Shown: positions 36,357-46,148, counted from the stretch's first letter. The stretch is 64,000 nt of DNA from Paractinoplanes ovalisporus (GCF_016834655.1 NZ_JAENHP010000010.1:186001-250000), one strand, 5' to 3'. The notes: generated from the letters alone by a model not told the origin. Translations and numbers: made by a program.

Positions 36357-37114
36357 TGGAACCGACCATGACCGACCTCGCCGCCCTCGACCCCGCCCTC
36401 GACCGCCAGATCGACCCGATCGAGCGCCGGCGCTCCGAGATCGCCCTCGACGCCATCATCGCCGGCACCACCCGCGACGGCCGCACCCACCGGACGGTGA
36501 TGCGCCGCGCGGCGATCGGCGTGGCCGCGGTCGCCGTCGCGGTCGCCGGTGCCCTCGCCGTGCCGGCCCTGCTGCCCAGCGCCGCCGACAAGGCGTTCGC
36601 CGCCTGGACGGCCACCCCTACGCCGATCGACCCGCAGCAGGTTCTGCCCGCCGCCAAGAACTGCGTCTCCTCGTACGGCGCCGATCCGTCCGGGGTGACC
36701 GCGGGTGACGTCGTGCTCAGTGACCAGCGCGGTATTGCGATCTCGCTGATCGTCAAGCACGGCGCGGACGCGCTGGAGTGCATGAGCGTCGAGGACGACA
36801 AGACGTTCGCCTCCCAGCTGCTGCCGGGATCGCCGCTGACCCCGCCCAACGGCCTGCTGTCGGTCGACACCCGCAGCTCGTACGGCTCCGGCGACACCCA
36901 GTACTCGCACGTCGTCGGCTTCACCACCGCCAAGGTGACCGGCATCGACCTGATTCTGGCCGACGGCCGCACGGTGCACACCAGCACCGCCGACGGCTGG
37001 TGGACGGCCTGGTGGCCCGGCCCCGAAGCGGGCGAGGCCGACACCATCCGCGTGGTGGCCCACACCGCCGGCGGCGGTTCCTCCGAGTTCCGGATCGCTC
37101 AGCTCAGCAGCTGA
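36356..37114 (+). CDS. Membrane partner of the ECF sigma factor (putative anti-sigma)
   Basis: A 252-residue protein with a cytosolic N-terminus, one transmembrane helix (about 50-72: AAIGVAAVAVAVAGALAVPA) and an extracellular domain of about 170 residues with two cysteines. I recognise no known fold in it. ATG overlaps the sigma stop, the third such sigma/membrane-partner pair in the window. It converges on the lectin gene with one base between the stops. Confidence 0.75.
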   Translation: MEPTMTDLAALDPALDRQIDPIERRRSEIALDAIIAGTTRDGRTHRTVMRRAAIGVAAVAVAVAGALAVPALLPSAADKAFAAWTATPTPIDPQQVLPAAKNCVSSYGADPSGVTAGDVVLSDQRGIAISLIVKHGADALECMSVEDDKTFASQLLPGSPLTPPNGLLSVDTRSSYGSGDTQYSHVVGFTTAKVTGIDLILADGRTVHTSTADGWWTAWWPGPEAGEADTIRVVAHTAGGGSSEFRIAQLSS

Positions 37115-37115
37115 C

Positions 37116-38057
37116 TCAGCTGACGGGCAGGACGCGGTGCCAGACCGCGTCGTCGTTGCCGATCGCCATCACCTCGACGCCCGCCGGAGAGGTGGTGGCG
37201 GCCGGCGCCGAGTTCAGGCGGGCGTCCACCGAGGACCAGCCGGACCACGTGCCCCGCAGGGACTTCCGCCAGAGGTTGGCGTCGTGACCGGCGGCCAGGA
37301 TGTCCAGCCTTCCCTCACCGGTCGAGGTCAGGGCCGGCGCCGAGGCCAGCGCGCCGCCGCGGGAGGTCCAGCGGGCCGACCACGCGCCGCCGGTGAACGA
37401 TTTCTGGTAGACCTCCTCGTCGGTGCCGGCCACCACGACGTCGATGCGGTCGGGGCCCCACGAGGTCGCGGAGGGAAGCGAGTTCGCGTAGCCGCCCAGC
37501 GAGGTCCAGCCGGACCAGGTGGTGTCGAAGGACTTCCAATGGATCTCGCGGTTGGTGCCGACCGCGAAGACGTCGAGCCGGCCCGGGCCGCGCGACGAGA
37601 TGCCCGGCGCCGCGATCACCGGCCCGGCCAGGGATTCCCAGCTCGACCAGGCGCCGTCGGCGTACGACAGGTGCAGGACGTCGTTGGCGGCGCCGCGGGC
37701 CACGACATCGATGCGGCCCGGGGCCGAGGAGACCGCGGCCGGGGCCGAGGTCAGGCGGCCGCCCAGCGATTCCCAGTTCGACCATCGCCCGGCGCTGCGG
37801 GACTTGTGCCACAAGGCGTTGTCGGCCCCGATCACGAAGACGTCGAGGCGGCCGGTGCTGTCGGAGGTCACCGCGGGCTGGGAGATCGCGGTGCCACCCA
37901 GTGACTCCCAGCCCGCCGCCGCGGTGGCTGTCGTCGCTACGGCGGTCGCCCGGCGGCCCAGGCCGGTCAGGGGGTCGAAACCGGGCGGCGCGGCCGAGGC
38001 CGGTGCCGGCAGTGCGACGACCAGCGCGGCGGTCAGGGTGGCGGCCAGCAGCTTCAT
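37116..38057 (-). CDS. Secreted PLL-like beta-propeller lectin
   Basis: A 313-residue secreted protein with a signal peptide (1-22). The mature part consists of about six repeats of 45-47 residues, each built on the pattern WxSLGG...APA..S..PGRLDVFAVG.D..LWHKS...WSxW. This is the repeat of the Photorhabdus PLL lectin family, seven-bladed propellers that bind fucose or related sugars. No catalytic domain is attached. It may mediate binding to glycans of the own wall, other microbes or plant material. Confidence 0.85.
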   Translation of the reverse strand: MKLLAATLTAALVVALPAPASAAPPGFDPLTGLGRRATAVATTATAAAGWESLGGTAISQPAVTSDSTGRLDVFVIGADNALWHKSRSAGRWSNWESLGGRLTSAPAAVSSAPGRIDVVARGAANDVLHLSYADGAWSSWESLAGPVIAAPGISSRGPGRLDVFAVGTNREIHWKSFDTTWSGWTSLGGYANSLPSATSWGPDRIDVVVAGTDEEVYQKSFTGGAWSARWTSRGGALASAPALTSTGEGRLDILAAGHDANLWRKSLRGTWSGWSSVDARLNSAPAATTSPAGVEVMAIGNDDAVWHRVLPVS

Positions 38058-38494
38058 CCAGATGCTCCCAACATCGTCATAAATCGAGCATTGTCAATCT
38101 ATGACGGACCGGGCGCCATTTCCACGGCGACACGACCTCTGCCGTAAGTTCCAGGAACGGTACGCGGTTTCCGGCGAGGTCGACCCGGATGCGGCTGGGA
38201 CGCCCGAGCCGGTGGCCCTGCTCGATAAAGACCGGCTCGCCGGCGGGCACACGCCCCCGACCGCCGAAGCCCGTCCGAGGACCACCGGAGCAGGCGGCCC
38301 CGAGCAGGGTTCTGCGTTCCATGCGCGTTGGCCGATGCGTACGGACGGAAGGTTCCCGCCGCCTCTCTGACGCCCGGGCCGCCCGGCCAGGCGTACATGT
38401 CGCTCAGGATTTTCGAAGCAGGCTCGCGCCGGACGGCCGGGCCGGGCCATGCTGGCCGCTGCTCGGGACCGACGTGGCCGGGAGTGAGGCGAGC
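38058..38494. other. Intergenic stretch before the peptide cluster
   Basis: About 440 bases between divergent genes. A minus-strand frame of 81 codons (38077-38322) begins MERRTLLGAACSGG, like a twin-arginine signal, but has no recognisable domain; I do not call it a gene. It should contain promoters for the lectin and the thioesterase. This is the likely left border of the biosynthetic cluster. Confidence 0.4.
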
Positions 38495-39235
38495 ATGGAC
38501 CGAACGTGGATCAGGGTGGTGCGGGAGCGGCCGGAGGCACCGGTCCGGCTCGTGTGCTTCCCGCACGCGGGCGGCGCGGCCAGCGCCTTTCTGCCCCTCG
38601 GGCGCCGGGCCGGTGACGACATCGAGATTCTGGCCGTGCAGTACCCGGGCCGCCAGGACCGCTACCGGGAACCGGCGGTCACGGAGCTCGGGCAGCTCGC
38701 CGACCGGGTGGCCGACGTGCTGGCCGGCGCGGTTCCGGGACCGTTCGCTTTCCTCGGCCACAGCATGGGCGCCGTGGTCGCCTTCGAGGTGACCCGTCGC
38801 CTGGAACGGCGTGGTGCGCCGGCGCCTCAGGTGCTCTTCGTCTCCGGCCGCCGCGCGCCCTCCCTCGTCCGCGAGGAGGACGTGCACCAGCGCGACGACG
38901 CCGGCGTGCTGGCCGAGATGAAGCGGCTCGGCGGCACCGACACCGACCTGCTGGCCGACCCGGAGGTGGTCGAAATGATCATGCCGGCGTTACGGGCGGA
39001 CTACACGGCCGTCGAGACGTACCGGTGCGACCCGCCCGGCGCCGTCGTCCGGTCACCCATCGAGGTGCTGATCGGCGACAGCGATCCGCGCGTTTCCGTG
39101 GCCGAGGCCAAGGACTGGGCCCACCACACCACCGCCGGGTGCGGGCTGCGCGTCTTCCCGGGCGGCCACTTCTATCTCACCGACCGCGCCGCCGAGGTCA
39201 TGGCACACATCACGGCGACTCTGAGGTTGCCGTGA
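38495..39235 (+). CDS. Type II thioesterase
   Basis: A 246-residue alpha/beta hydrolase of the external thioesterase family that removes wrong or stalled acyl groups from carrier domains. It shows the family N-terminus LVCFPHAGGAASAF, YPGRQDR, the nucleophile elbow FLGHSMGAV (Ser near 90), the Asp in GDSDPRV and the His in FPGGHFYL. GAGG precedes the ATG at six bases. It is the first gene of the cluster; a second, divergent copy lies at 53190. Confidence 0.93.
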   Translation: MDRTWIRVVRERPEAPVRLVCFPHAGGAASAFLPLGRRAGDDIEILAVQYPGRQDRYREPAVTELGQLADRVADVLAGAVPGPFAFLGHSMGAVVAFEVTRRLERRGAPAPQVLFVSGRRAPSLVREEDVHQRDDAGVLAEMKRLGGTDTDLLADPEVVEMIMPALRADYTAVETYRCDPPGAVVRSPIEVLIGDSDPRVSVAEAKDWAHHTTAGCGLRVFPGGHFYLTDRAAEVMAHITATLRLP

Positions 39236-39299
39236 AGCGGGTGATACCTGGACGACAGCCGACGAGAAGGCCGTCGACAACGGAATCAGAGGGTAAAGA

Positions 39300-40730
39300 A
39301 TGACTGTCGAGACCAGACCGGCCGTACGCCGTGAGTGGCACCAGCTCAGCCATCCTGGCCTGAGCGCCGAAGTTCTGCAGACCTCACGCCCGTCGACCGA
39401 CTCGGCCGAGGACGAGGCGCTGGGACTGGACGTGTGGCGCACCCTGCCGCGGGAACAGACACCGCCGTGGACCGACCCGGACGAGGTCGCCGCGGTGTGC
39501 GAGGTTCTTGAAAACGCGCCGTCGATTGTCGTCCCGTACGAAGTGGATCAGCTCCGCCGGCAGCTCGCCGAGGTGTGTGAGGGCCGTGCGTTCCTTCTCC
39601 AGGGTGGCGACTGCGCCGAGACGTTCGCCGGCAACACCGAGAGCCACCTGCTCGCCAACGTCCGCACACTGCTGCAGATGGCGGTGGTACTCACGTACGG
39701 CTCGTCCATGCCGGTCGTGAAGATTGCGCGGGTCGCCGGCCAGTACACCAAACCGCGATCGTCGCTGACGGACTCCATGGGCCTGCCGGCGTACCGCGGC
39801 GACATGATCAACTCGCTGGAGCCGACCGAGGCCGCCCGTATCGCCGACCCACAGCGCATGATCCGCGCGCACGCCAACTCGGCGGCCGCGATGAACATGC
39901 TTCGTGCTTACCTGGCCGGCGGACTGGCCGATCTGCATGGTCTGCACAGCTGGAACAAGGACTTCGTCAAGGCTTCGCTGGCGGGAGAACGCTACGAGGC
40001 GATCGCCGGTGAGATCGACCGGACGCTCGAGTTCATCCGCGCGTGCGGGCTCACCGAGAGCGAAGCTCTGCGAACCGCCAGCCTGTACTGCTCACACGAG
40101 GCCCTGGCGATCGAGTACGACCGTGCGCAGACCCGGGTCTCGGACGGGCGCGCCTACGGGCTCAGCGGCCACTTCCTCTGGGTCGGCGAGCGGACCCGCC
40201 AGCTCGACAACGCACACATCGACTTCGTGAGCCGCATCGCCAACCCGATCGGCGTGAAGCTGGGCCCGGGTACCGCTCCGGAGACCGCTGTCGCGTTGTG
40301 CGAGCGGCTCAACCCCGGCAATGTGCCGGGCCGGCTGACGCTGATCAGCCGCATGGGGAACGGCAAGGTGCGCGACGCGCTGCCCGTCATCGTGGAGAAG
40401 GTGCATGCCAGCGGCGCCAAGGTCGTCTGGCAGTGCGACCCCATGCACGGCAACACTTACTCGTCGTCGAACGGATACAAGACCCGCCACTTCGACCGGA
40501 TCGTCGACGAGGTGCTGGGCTACTTCGAGGTGCACCGGGCCCTGGGCACCCACCCCGGTGGTATCCACATCGAGCTGACCGGTGAGGACGTGACCGAGTG
40601 CCTCGGCGGGGCGCAGGGCATCGAGGACCTGCACCTGCCAGACCGTTACGAGACGGCCTGCGATCCGCGGCTGAACACCCAGCAGAGCCTCGAACTCGCC
40701 TTCCTGGTCGCAGAGATGCTGCGCGGCTGA
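39300..40730 (+). CDS. Class II DAHP synthase
   Basis: A 476-residue 3-deoxy-D-arabino-heptulosonate-7-phosphate synthase, joining phosphoenolpyruvate and erythrose 4-phosphate at the entry of the shikimate pathway. Class II hallmarks: LQGGDCAETF, KIARVAGQYTKPRS, FLWVGERTRQLD, WQCDPMHGNT and GGIHIELTGEDVTECLGG. A cluster copy of this type boosts chorismate for aromatic building blocks, here with chorismate mutase, HmaS and HpgT nearby. It is followed by a strong hairpin. Confidence 0.96.
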   Translation: MTVETRPAVRREWHQLSHPGLSAEVLQTSRPSTDSAEDEALGLDVWRTLPREQTPPWTDPDEVAAVCEVLENAPSIVVPYEVDQLRRQLAEVCEGRAFLLQGGDCAETFAGNTESHLLANVRTLLQMAVVLTYGSSMPVVKIARVAGQYTKPRSSLTDSMGLPAYRGDMINSLEPTEAARIADPQRMIRAHANSAAAMNMLRAYLAGGLADLHGLHSWNKDFVKASLAGERYEAIAGEIDRTLEFIRACGLTESEALRTASLYCSHEALAIEYDRAQTRVSDGRAYGLSGHFLWVGERTRQLDNAHIDFVSRIANPIGVKLGPGTAPETAVALCERLNPGNVPGRLTLISRMGNGKVRDALPVIVEKVHASGAKVVWQCDPMHGNTYSSSNGYKTRHFDRIVDEVLGYFEVHRALGTHPGGIHIELTGEDVTECLGGAQGIEDLHLPDRYETACDPRLNTQQSLELAFLVAEMLRG

Positions 40731-40738
40731 GAAACGGC

Positions 40739-40770
40739 ACGGCTCCGAGGCGACGCTGCCTCGGAGCCGT
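40739..40770. terminator. Bidirectional hairpin between DAHP synthase and chorismate mutase
   Basis: ACGGCTCCGAGGC pairs perfectly with GCCTCGGAGCCGT (13 bases) around a six-base loop; it is flanked by AAA on the left and TTT on the right, so it can end transcripts from both convergent genes. Confidence 0.85.
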
Positions 40771-40785
40771 TTCAGTTCGCCGTGG

Positions 40786-41052
40786 TCAGCCCAGGCGCCC
40801 CCGTCCCGCCCGCAGCAGGAGCAGCGCGATCTCCACACCCGGCTCGCCCAGGGATTCCCGGTAGTGCGCGATCACCTCCCGTTCCCGGGCGAGCACGATG
40901 CGGGTGCCGCCCTCTGCCATGCGGGCCGAGCCGATGTGCCGGGACACCTCGGCCCGTTCCTTGAACAGCGCGACGATCGAGTTGTCGATGCCGTCGATCC
41001 GGGCGCGCAGGGCCGAGATGTCGGCCGCGGTCTTGTCAATGGTGATATCCAT
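40786..41052 (-). CDS. Chorismate mutase (AroQ type)
   Basis: An 88-residue AroQ-fold mutase that turns chorismate into prephenate. It shows the family pattern LRARIDGIDNSIVALFKERA, then EVSRHIGSAR, and REREVIAHYRE, matching the stand-alone mutases of glycopeptide and other Hpg-forming clusters. The frame is open to 41136, but the ATG at 41052 starts just before the first helix. It is divergent from hpgT, and prephenate made here is the precursor of 4-hydroxyphenylpyruvate, the substrate of HmaS. Confidence 0.9.
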   Translation of the reverse strand: MDITIDKTAADISALRARIDGIDNSIVALFKERAEVSRHIGSARMAEGGTRIVLAREREVIAHYRESLGEPGVEIALLLLRAGRGRLG

Positions 41053-41264
41053 TGCCAGATCCTTCCGAGATGATCGGATACGCCAGAAGGTTAACGCCGC
41101 ATTCCGCGTGCTGATACAGCGATGTCGAATAGTCAATATGCGTTTCCGGGTGGTGTCCGCGAAAAGCTTGCCATCGATTATTCGATGCGTGGTCCCGCTT
41201 TGTCCGGTTGATATCTACGGTCGGCGCGGAACCCTTCATCCTCTCGGCCCTGGAGGCAGGCGAC

Positions 41265-42578
41265 GTGACAATGACCGCGGAAGAAAAGCGGGTGGTGCTC
41301 GACGCGGCCGACCTGCACAGCAGCCTCCGCGATCCGCTGCTGGACTCGATGAACTTCCTGAACGAGATCGTGAACCGTTACCCGCGGGCGATCTCGTTCG
41401 CGCCGGGCCGGCCCTATCTGGGCCTCTTCGAGCCGTCCGAGCTCGACCGGTACGTCGGCCGATACACCGCGCACCTGCGTGACGATCTCGGCTTCTCGAA
41501 GGAGCAGGTGCACAACAACCTGGTTCAGTACGGCCGGACCAACGGGCACATCGGGCACCTGATCGCCCGGACGCTGGCCAACGACGAGGACATGCACGTG
41601 CCGGCCGAATCCATCGTGGTGACGGTGGGCTGCCAGGAGGCCATGATCCTGGTGTTGCGCGCGCTGTTCGCCTCGCCCGACGATGTCCTGCTCGTCGCGG
41701 ACCCGTGTTATGTCGGCATCGGCGGCGCGGCGCGGGTCCTGGACGTGACGATGCGGGCGGTGCCGGAGTCGGAGGACGGCCTGACCGTGGCCTCGGTGAC
41801 GGCGGCGGTGGCGGCCGTACGAGCCGAGGGACGTCGCCCACGCGCCCTCTACCTGGTCCCCGACTTCGCCAACCCCTCCGGGCACAGCCTTGCCCCCGAC
41901 GTACGTGAAAGCCTCTTGGAGCTGGCCGAACGCGAGAACCTGCTGATCATCGAGGACAACCCGTACGGGTTCTTCGTCCGGCAGGGCACCGCGCGGCCGA
42001 CGATGAAGTCGATGGATGCCGGTGGGCGGGTGATCTATCTCGGTTCCTTCGCCAAGACCTGCTTTCCGGGCGCCCGTCTCGGCTACGTCGTCGCCGATCA
42101 GCTGGTCGCGGTTCCTGACGGTGAGCGCGTTCTGCTCGCGGACGAGATCTCAAAGATCAAAAGCATGGTCACCGTCAACACCCCCAGCCTCAGCCAGGCG
42201 GTCATCGGAGGCATGCTGCTCGAGCACGACTGCCGGCTGCGCGAAGCGAACGCGCCCTCGGCGGCGTTCTACCGCGACAACATGAACCTGATGCTCGACA
42301 GCCTGCGGAAGAGTTTTCCGGCGGATGGCGGGACCCGGTGGAACAGCCCCGACGGGGGCTTCTTCGTGGTGATGGAGCTGCCTTTCCCGGCCGATCAGCG
42401 GGCCTTGGCGGTGTCGGCCGCCGACTTCGGGGTGCTGTGGACGCCGATGCGTGAGTTCTACCTGGACGGCGGTGGGGACCGCGCGATTCGCCTGTCGTGC
42501 AGCGCTCTGGCGCCGGAACAGATCGTCGACGGTGTGGAGCGGCTCCGAGATTTTGTCGCCGCGTACGCCCGTACCTGA
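41265..42578 (+). CDS. hpgT: HpgT-like (4-hydroxy)phenylglycine aminotransferase
   Basis: A 437-residue class I/II PLP aminotransferase. The N-terminal part strongly resembles HpgT: DLHSSLRDPLLDSMNFLNEI, ISFAPGRPYLGLFE, QYGRTNGHIGHLIAR. The PLP lysine lies in GSFAKTCFPGARLGY; DFANPSGHS and EDNPYGFF are also typical. HpgT uses tyrosine as amino donor to turn 4-hydroxybenzoylformate into 4-hydroxyphenylglycine. A phenylglycine aminotransferase (Pgat-like) is the alternative. GTG 41265 follows GGAGG by eight bases; the frame opens upstream without signals. Confidence 0.88.
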   Translation: MTMTAEEKRVVLDAADLHSSLRDPLLDSMNFLNEIVNRYPRAISFAPGRPYLGLFEPSELDRYVGRYTAHLRDDLGFSKEQVHNNLVQYGRTNGHIGHLIARTLANDEDMHVPAESIVVTVGCQEAMILVLRALFASPDDVLLVADPCYVGIGGAARVLDVTMRAVPESEDGLTVASVTAAVAAVRAEGRRPRALYLVPDFANPSGHSLAPDVRESLLELAERENLLIIEDNPYGFFVRQGTARPTMKSMDAGGRVIYLGSFAKTCFPGARLGYVVADQLVAVPDGERVLLADEISKIKSMVTVNTPSLSQAVIGGMLLEHDCRLREANAPSAAFYRDNMNLMLDSLRKSFPADGGTRWNSPDGGFFVVMELPFPADQRALAVSAADFGVLWTPMREFYLDGGGDRAIRLSCSALAPEQIVDGVERLRDFVAAYART

Positions 42579-42586
42579 TGAAACCG

Positions 42587-42627
42587 ACGAGCCGGGGGCC
42601 GCGGCAGGACCGCGACTCCCGGCTCGT
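42587..42627. terminator. Hairpin between hpgT and the ABC permease
   Basis: ACGAGCCGGG and CCCGGCTCGT pair perfectly; an inner CGCGG/CCGCG stem extends it. Located between convergent genes. Confidence 0.8.
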
Positions 42628-42635
42628 TCGTTCGG

Positions 42636-45155
42636 TCAGACCGCCCGGACCGCCGTGAGCACGTCCAGCTTCGCCGCCCGGCCCGCGGGGGCCAGCGCGG
42701 CCAGCACGCCGACGATCGCGGAGGCGACCACGTAGACCAGCATCAGCGGCCACGGGATGGCCACGTCCGTGATGCCCTGGTCGTTGAAGGCACGGACGGC
42801 AGCCAGTCCCACGCCCGCGCCGAGTACGACTCCGAGCACCGCACCCAGCACCGACATGACAACCGATTCGGTCACGATCATGCGACGGACCTCGCGGCGG
42901 TACATGCCGACGGCGCGAAGCATGCCGAGCTCGCCCACCCGCTCGAGGATCGACAGGACGAGCGTGTTGACCACACCGAGGATCGCGATGATCATGGCAA
43001 TCGCGAGGAGCACCTGGACGATCGAGATGATCATGTTCAGGGCCTGAGCGTTGTCGTCGATGAGCTCGGACCGGTCGTGCACGTCAACCTCGGGACTACC
43101 CGCCAGGAGCGTGCTGATCCGGTTGCGGACGTCCGCCTGGGTCGCGCCGTCGGCGAGCTGCACGTAGGCCTGGCTGGGCTGGGGCGAACGGAATCCGGTG
43201 CCGGCCTGACTCCACGGAACGACGAAGCCGTCCACCACCCGGGTGTCCGCGAAGATCGCGCCCACCTCGAGCTGCACTTCCGGTCCCCGGACGAGCTGAA
43301 CGTTCGTCCGGTCCCCGACCGCGAGACCCATGCTCTTCGCGGTCGACTCGTTGACCATCACCCGGTCGGTGCCGATCGTGCCGCTCAGCGCGCGGACCGA
43401 GGCGATCCGGCTCATCTGGTCGACGTCGTCCCAGGCATAGACGAGTTGGTCCTTGCCGTCCACCCGTGCCGTCTCGTACGAGAAGCCGGCCGCCGCGGCG
43501 ACGCCCGGCTCCTGACGCATCTTCTGCAGCGCGGACGGGTCGATGCTCGGTGGTGTCGTGCCGGGACCGGCCGAGGAGCTGTAGATGATGAGTTCGGCGT
43601 TGAGGTTGTCCTGCACGGTCTGCGTGACCGTGCTGCGGTACGAGGTCAGGATGGTGCTGACCAGCGTAACCAGCATGACGCCGATCATCAGCGACACCAC
43701 CGTGAGGGCCGCCCGTTGCGGGTTCCGCGCGGCATTGAGCCGGCCCAGCCGAGCCGGAGTCGAGCGGGTCAGACCCCGGATCAGTCCGGTCGCGGGCCTC
43801 ACCAGGGCCGGGGTCAGCAGCACGATGCCCACGAAGGTCGCTACCCCGCCGACGCCGATCGCGCCGACCGCCCCGCCTGCGGCGCCGGCGACCAGGGCCG
43901 CCACACCGAGGCCGAAGAGCACGGCGCCGACGATGGTGCGGACCTTGCCGGGCCGCTCGGTCGGCAACGCCTGACGCATGGCCGCCACCGGCGCGACCCG
44001 GGAAGCCCGGCGTGCCGGCACGAGGGCCGAGATCAGCGTGACGCCGATTCCGACGAGGAAGGAAACCAGCAGCGCGGCCACCGGGAGGCGGAAGCCGGCG
44101 ATCGGCACGCCGGTCGAACCGCCGAGAGCGGATGCCGCAGCCCGGCCGATCAGCAGACCCAGGGCGAAGCCGACGATCGACGACAGCACGCTGACGATCA
44201 ACGCCTCCAGGAGAACGGACCGCCGGACCTGACCCCGGTTGGCGCCGAGGGCGCGGAGCAGGGCCAGTTCCTTCGTGCGCTGAGTGACGACGATGGAGAA
44301 CGCGTTGGCGATGAGGAAGGCGCCGACCAGGACGGCTACCCCCGAGAAACCCAGCAGAATGCGGGTGATGCTGCTGGACGTGCTCCGAGCCGGCCCGGCG
44401 GCGTCGTCGGCAGCCTCGTCACCGGTCCGCACGACCAGTTCGCGGCCGAGCACCCCCTGCACGTCGGCCTTCAGCGTGCCCGTGTCGGTTCCGGCCGCGA
44501 CACTGATGTCGACGGAGCTGTACGAGCCGGCCTTGCCCAGCATCAGCTCGCCGGCGGTCCGCGGGGCGAAACTGATCGTCTGCTCCCCGTTGACCAGGTC
44601 GTCGCGGCCGGCGTAGGTGGCGATCCCGACAATGGTGAAGGTCTGGTTCGGCCGTGTGGTGAGCACACCGGCGGTGTCGCCGACCCGGTAGCCGGTCTTC
44701 TCGGCCAATCCGGCGTTGATCACGATCTCGTCGGCCGCGGCGGGTGCCCGCCCCTCCTTGAGGGTGGCGCCGCTCGCGTCCGACCAGGACACGCCCACCC
44801 GCTGGCCATCGGCGTCGGGCACCTTGCCGTCGCGTCCGATGATCCGGGCGCCGTCGGCGCGAACCTCGCCACGGGCCGCAGCGACACCGGGAACCTTCGA
44901 GACAGCGGTGACGACCGTCTCGTCGAGCGGCACCGGTGGTGTCGCGGACGCGTCACCACCGAGCGGCGAGGAGCCGATGACTTGCAACTGCACCCCGTCG
45001 AAGGCGGACCGGTAGGCGGCGTCGAACGAGCGGTTGAGGGTGTCCTGCAGCACCAGCGCGGCGGCCACGAACATGACCGCCAGGACGATCGACAGCGCCG
45101 ACAGCACCAGGCGCAGCTTGCGGCTCAGCAAGCTCTTCAGAGTGGCGCGCAACAT
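42636..45155 (-). CDS. ABC exporter permease (FtsX/MacB type)
   Basis: An 839-residue permease with two FtsX-type units. A first helix is followed by an extracellular domain (about 45-250) and three helices (about 262-370), then two internal helices (about 405-450), a second anchor helix with extracellular domain (about 480-700) and three terminal helices. This layout is common for actinobacterial antibiotic or lipid exporters. The start overlaps the ATPase stop (TGATG), so they form one unit. In this cluster it is a good candidate for peptide export or self-protection. Confidence 0.93.
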   Translation of the reverse strand: MLRATLKSLLSRKLRLVLSALSIVLAVMFVAAALVLQDTLNRSFDAAYRSAFDGVQLQVIGSSPLGGDASATPPVPLDETVVTAVSKVPGVAAARGEVRADGARIIGRDGKVPDADGQRVGVSWSDASGATLKEGRAPAAADEIVINAGLAEKTGYRVGDTAGVLTTRPNQTFTIVGIATYAGRDDLVNGEQTISFAPRTAGELMLGKAGSYSSVDISVAAGTDTGTLKADVQGVLGRELVVRTGDEAADDAAGPARSTSSSITRILLGFSGVAVLVGAFLIANAFSIVVTQRTKELALLRALGANRGQVRRSVLLEALIVSVLSSIVGFALGLLIGRAAASALGGSTGVPIAGFRLPVAALLVSFLVGIGVTLISALVPARRASRVAPVAAMRQALPTERPGKVRTIVGAVLFGLGVAALVAGAAGGAVGAIGVGGVATFVGIVLLTPALVRPATGLIRGLTRSTPARLGRLNAARNPQRAALTVVSLMIGVMLVTLVSTILTSYRSTVTQTVQDNLNAELIIYSSSAGPGTTPPSIDPSALQKMRQEPGVAAAAGFSYETARVDGKDQLVYAWDDVDQMSRIASVRALSGTIGTDRVMVNESTAKSMGLAVGDRTNVQLVRGPEVQLEVGAIFADTRVVDGFVVPWSQAGTGFRSPQPSQAYVQLADGATQADVRNRISTLLAGSPEVDVHDRSELIDDNAQALNMIISIVQVLLAIAMIIAILGVVNTLVLSILERVGELGMLRAVGMYRREVRRMIVTESVVMSVLGAVLGVVLGAGVGLAAVRAFNDQGITDVAIPWPLMLVYVVASAIVGVLAALAPAGRAAKLDVLTAVRAV

Positions 45156-45913
45156 CAGGCCGCCTCCACGGCTGCGCTGTCGGCGTCGAGCTTCCGGATG
45201 GTGTCGAGAACGACACCCTCGTCGGGATCGGTCAGGTCGCCGACGATCCGTCCGTCGGCCAGGAAGACCACGCGGTCGGCGTAGGACGCGGCCCGGGCGT
45301 CATGGGTGACCATGACGATGGTCTGACCGAACTCACGGACCGACTGCTGCAACAGGGCGAGTACGCCGGCGCCCGACTGGGAGTCGAGGTTGCCCGTCGG
45401 CTCGTCCGCAAAGATCACCTGAGGACGGGGAACCAGGGCCCGGGCGCAGGCGACGCGCTGCTGCTGGCCACCGGACAGCTCGGTCGGCCGGTGGCCGAGC
45501 CGGGGCCGCAGCCCCACTGTGTCGATGATCCGGTCCAGCCAATCCCGGTCGGGGGAGCGGCCGGCGATGTTCAGCGGCAGCAGGATGTTCTCCTCCGCGG
45601 TCAGCGTGGGCAGCAAGTTGAACTGCTGGAAGATGAAGCCCACCCGATCGCGTCGCAGCGCGGTCAGCTGTTTGTCCGACATGCCGGCCAGTGCCGCGTC
45701 ACCGACGTGGACCTCACCCTTGTCGATGGCGTCCAGCCCGGCCAGGCAATGCATGAGGGTGCTCTTGCCGGAGCCGGACGGTCCCATGATCGCGGTGAAC
45801 CGTCCGCGCTCGATGGTCAACGTGACGCCGCGCAGCGCCGCTACTTCGGTCTCGCCACTTCCGTAGACTTTCCAAACGTCGACCGCTCGCGCGGCCGCCT
45901 CCGGAGAACTCAT
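45155..45913 (-). CDS. ABC transporter ATP-binding protein (MacB/LolD type)
   Basis: A 252-residue ATPase. Walker A GPSGSGKST, Q-loop FIFQQFNLLPTL, signature LSGGQQQR, Walker B VIFADEPTGNLD and the H-loop VTHD are intact. The sequence around the signature is of the lipoprotein-export/MacB group that pairs with FtsX-type permeases. First gene of the two-gene exporter unit. Confidence 0.96.
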   Translation of the reverse strand: MSSPEAAARAVDVWKVYGSGETEVAALRGVTLTIERGRFTAIMGPSGSGKSTLMHCLAGLDAIDKGEVHVGDAALAGMSDKQLTALRRDRVGFIFQQFNLLPTLTAEENILLPLNIAGRSPDRDWLDRIIDTVGLRPRLGHRPTELSGGQQQRVACARALVPRPQVIFADEPTGNLDSQSGAGVLALLQQSVREFGQTIVMVTHDARAASYADRVVFLADGRIVGDLTDPDEGVVLDTIRKLDADSAAVEAA

Positions 45914-46148
45914 GACGATCCTTCCTCATTCGATCGGCAACGCAGGCGAGCCGGCAGATGGTCCACGCCTGCGGTCGAATCGATCGATGCCGGGCGGGTT
46001 GTGGACACAGCGGTCATTCTGCGGGTCCGGTTCGCCGAAGAGGATCCGTCATCGAATTCTTTGAATCGCCGGTCGAGAGCGCCCGCCGATGTGATGCGGG
46101 TGGGGTACGAATCCGCCCGTACCGCCCTCAGGAATTCGCATCACCGTT

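Noticed and set aside
38077..38322. Small minus-strand gene beginning MERRTLLGAACSGG
   Set aside because: It looks like a twin-arginine leader, but the rest has no recognisable domain, no ribosome site and poor length; perhaps a remnant.
42636..45155. Plus-strand 735-codon frame opposite the ABC permease
   Set aside because: Its translation is a His/Asp/Gly/Arg-rich shadow, while the minus strand gives a well-formed FtsX-type permease coupled to its ATPase.
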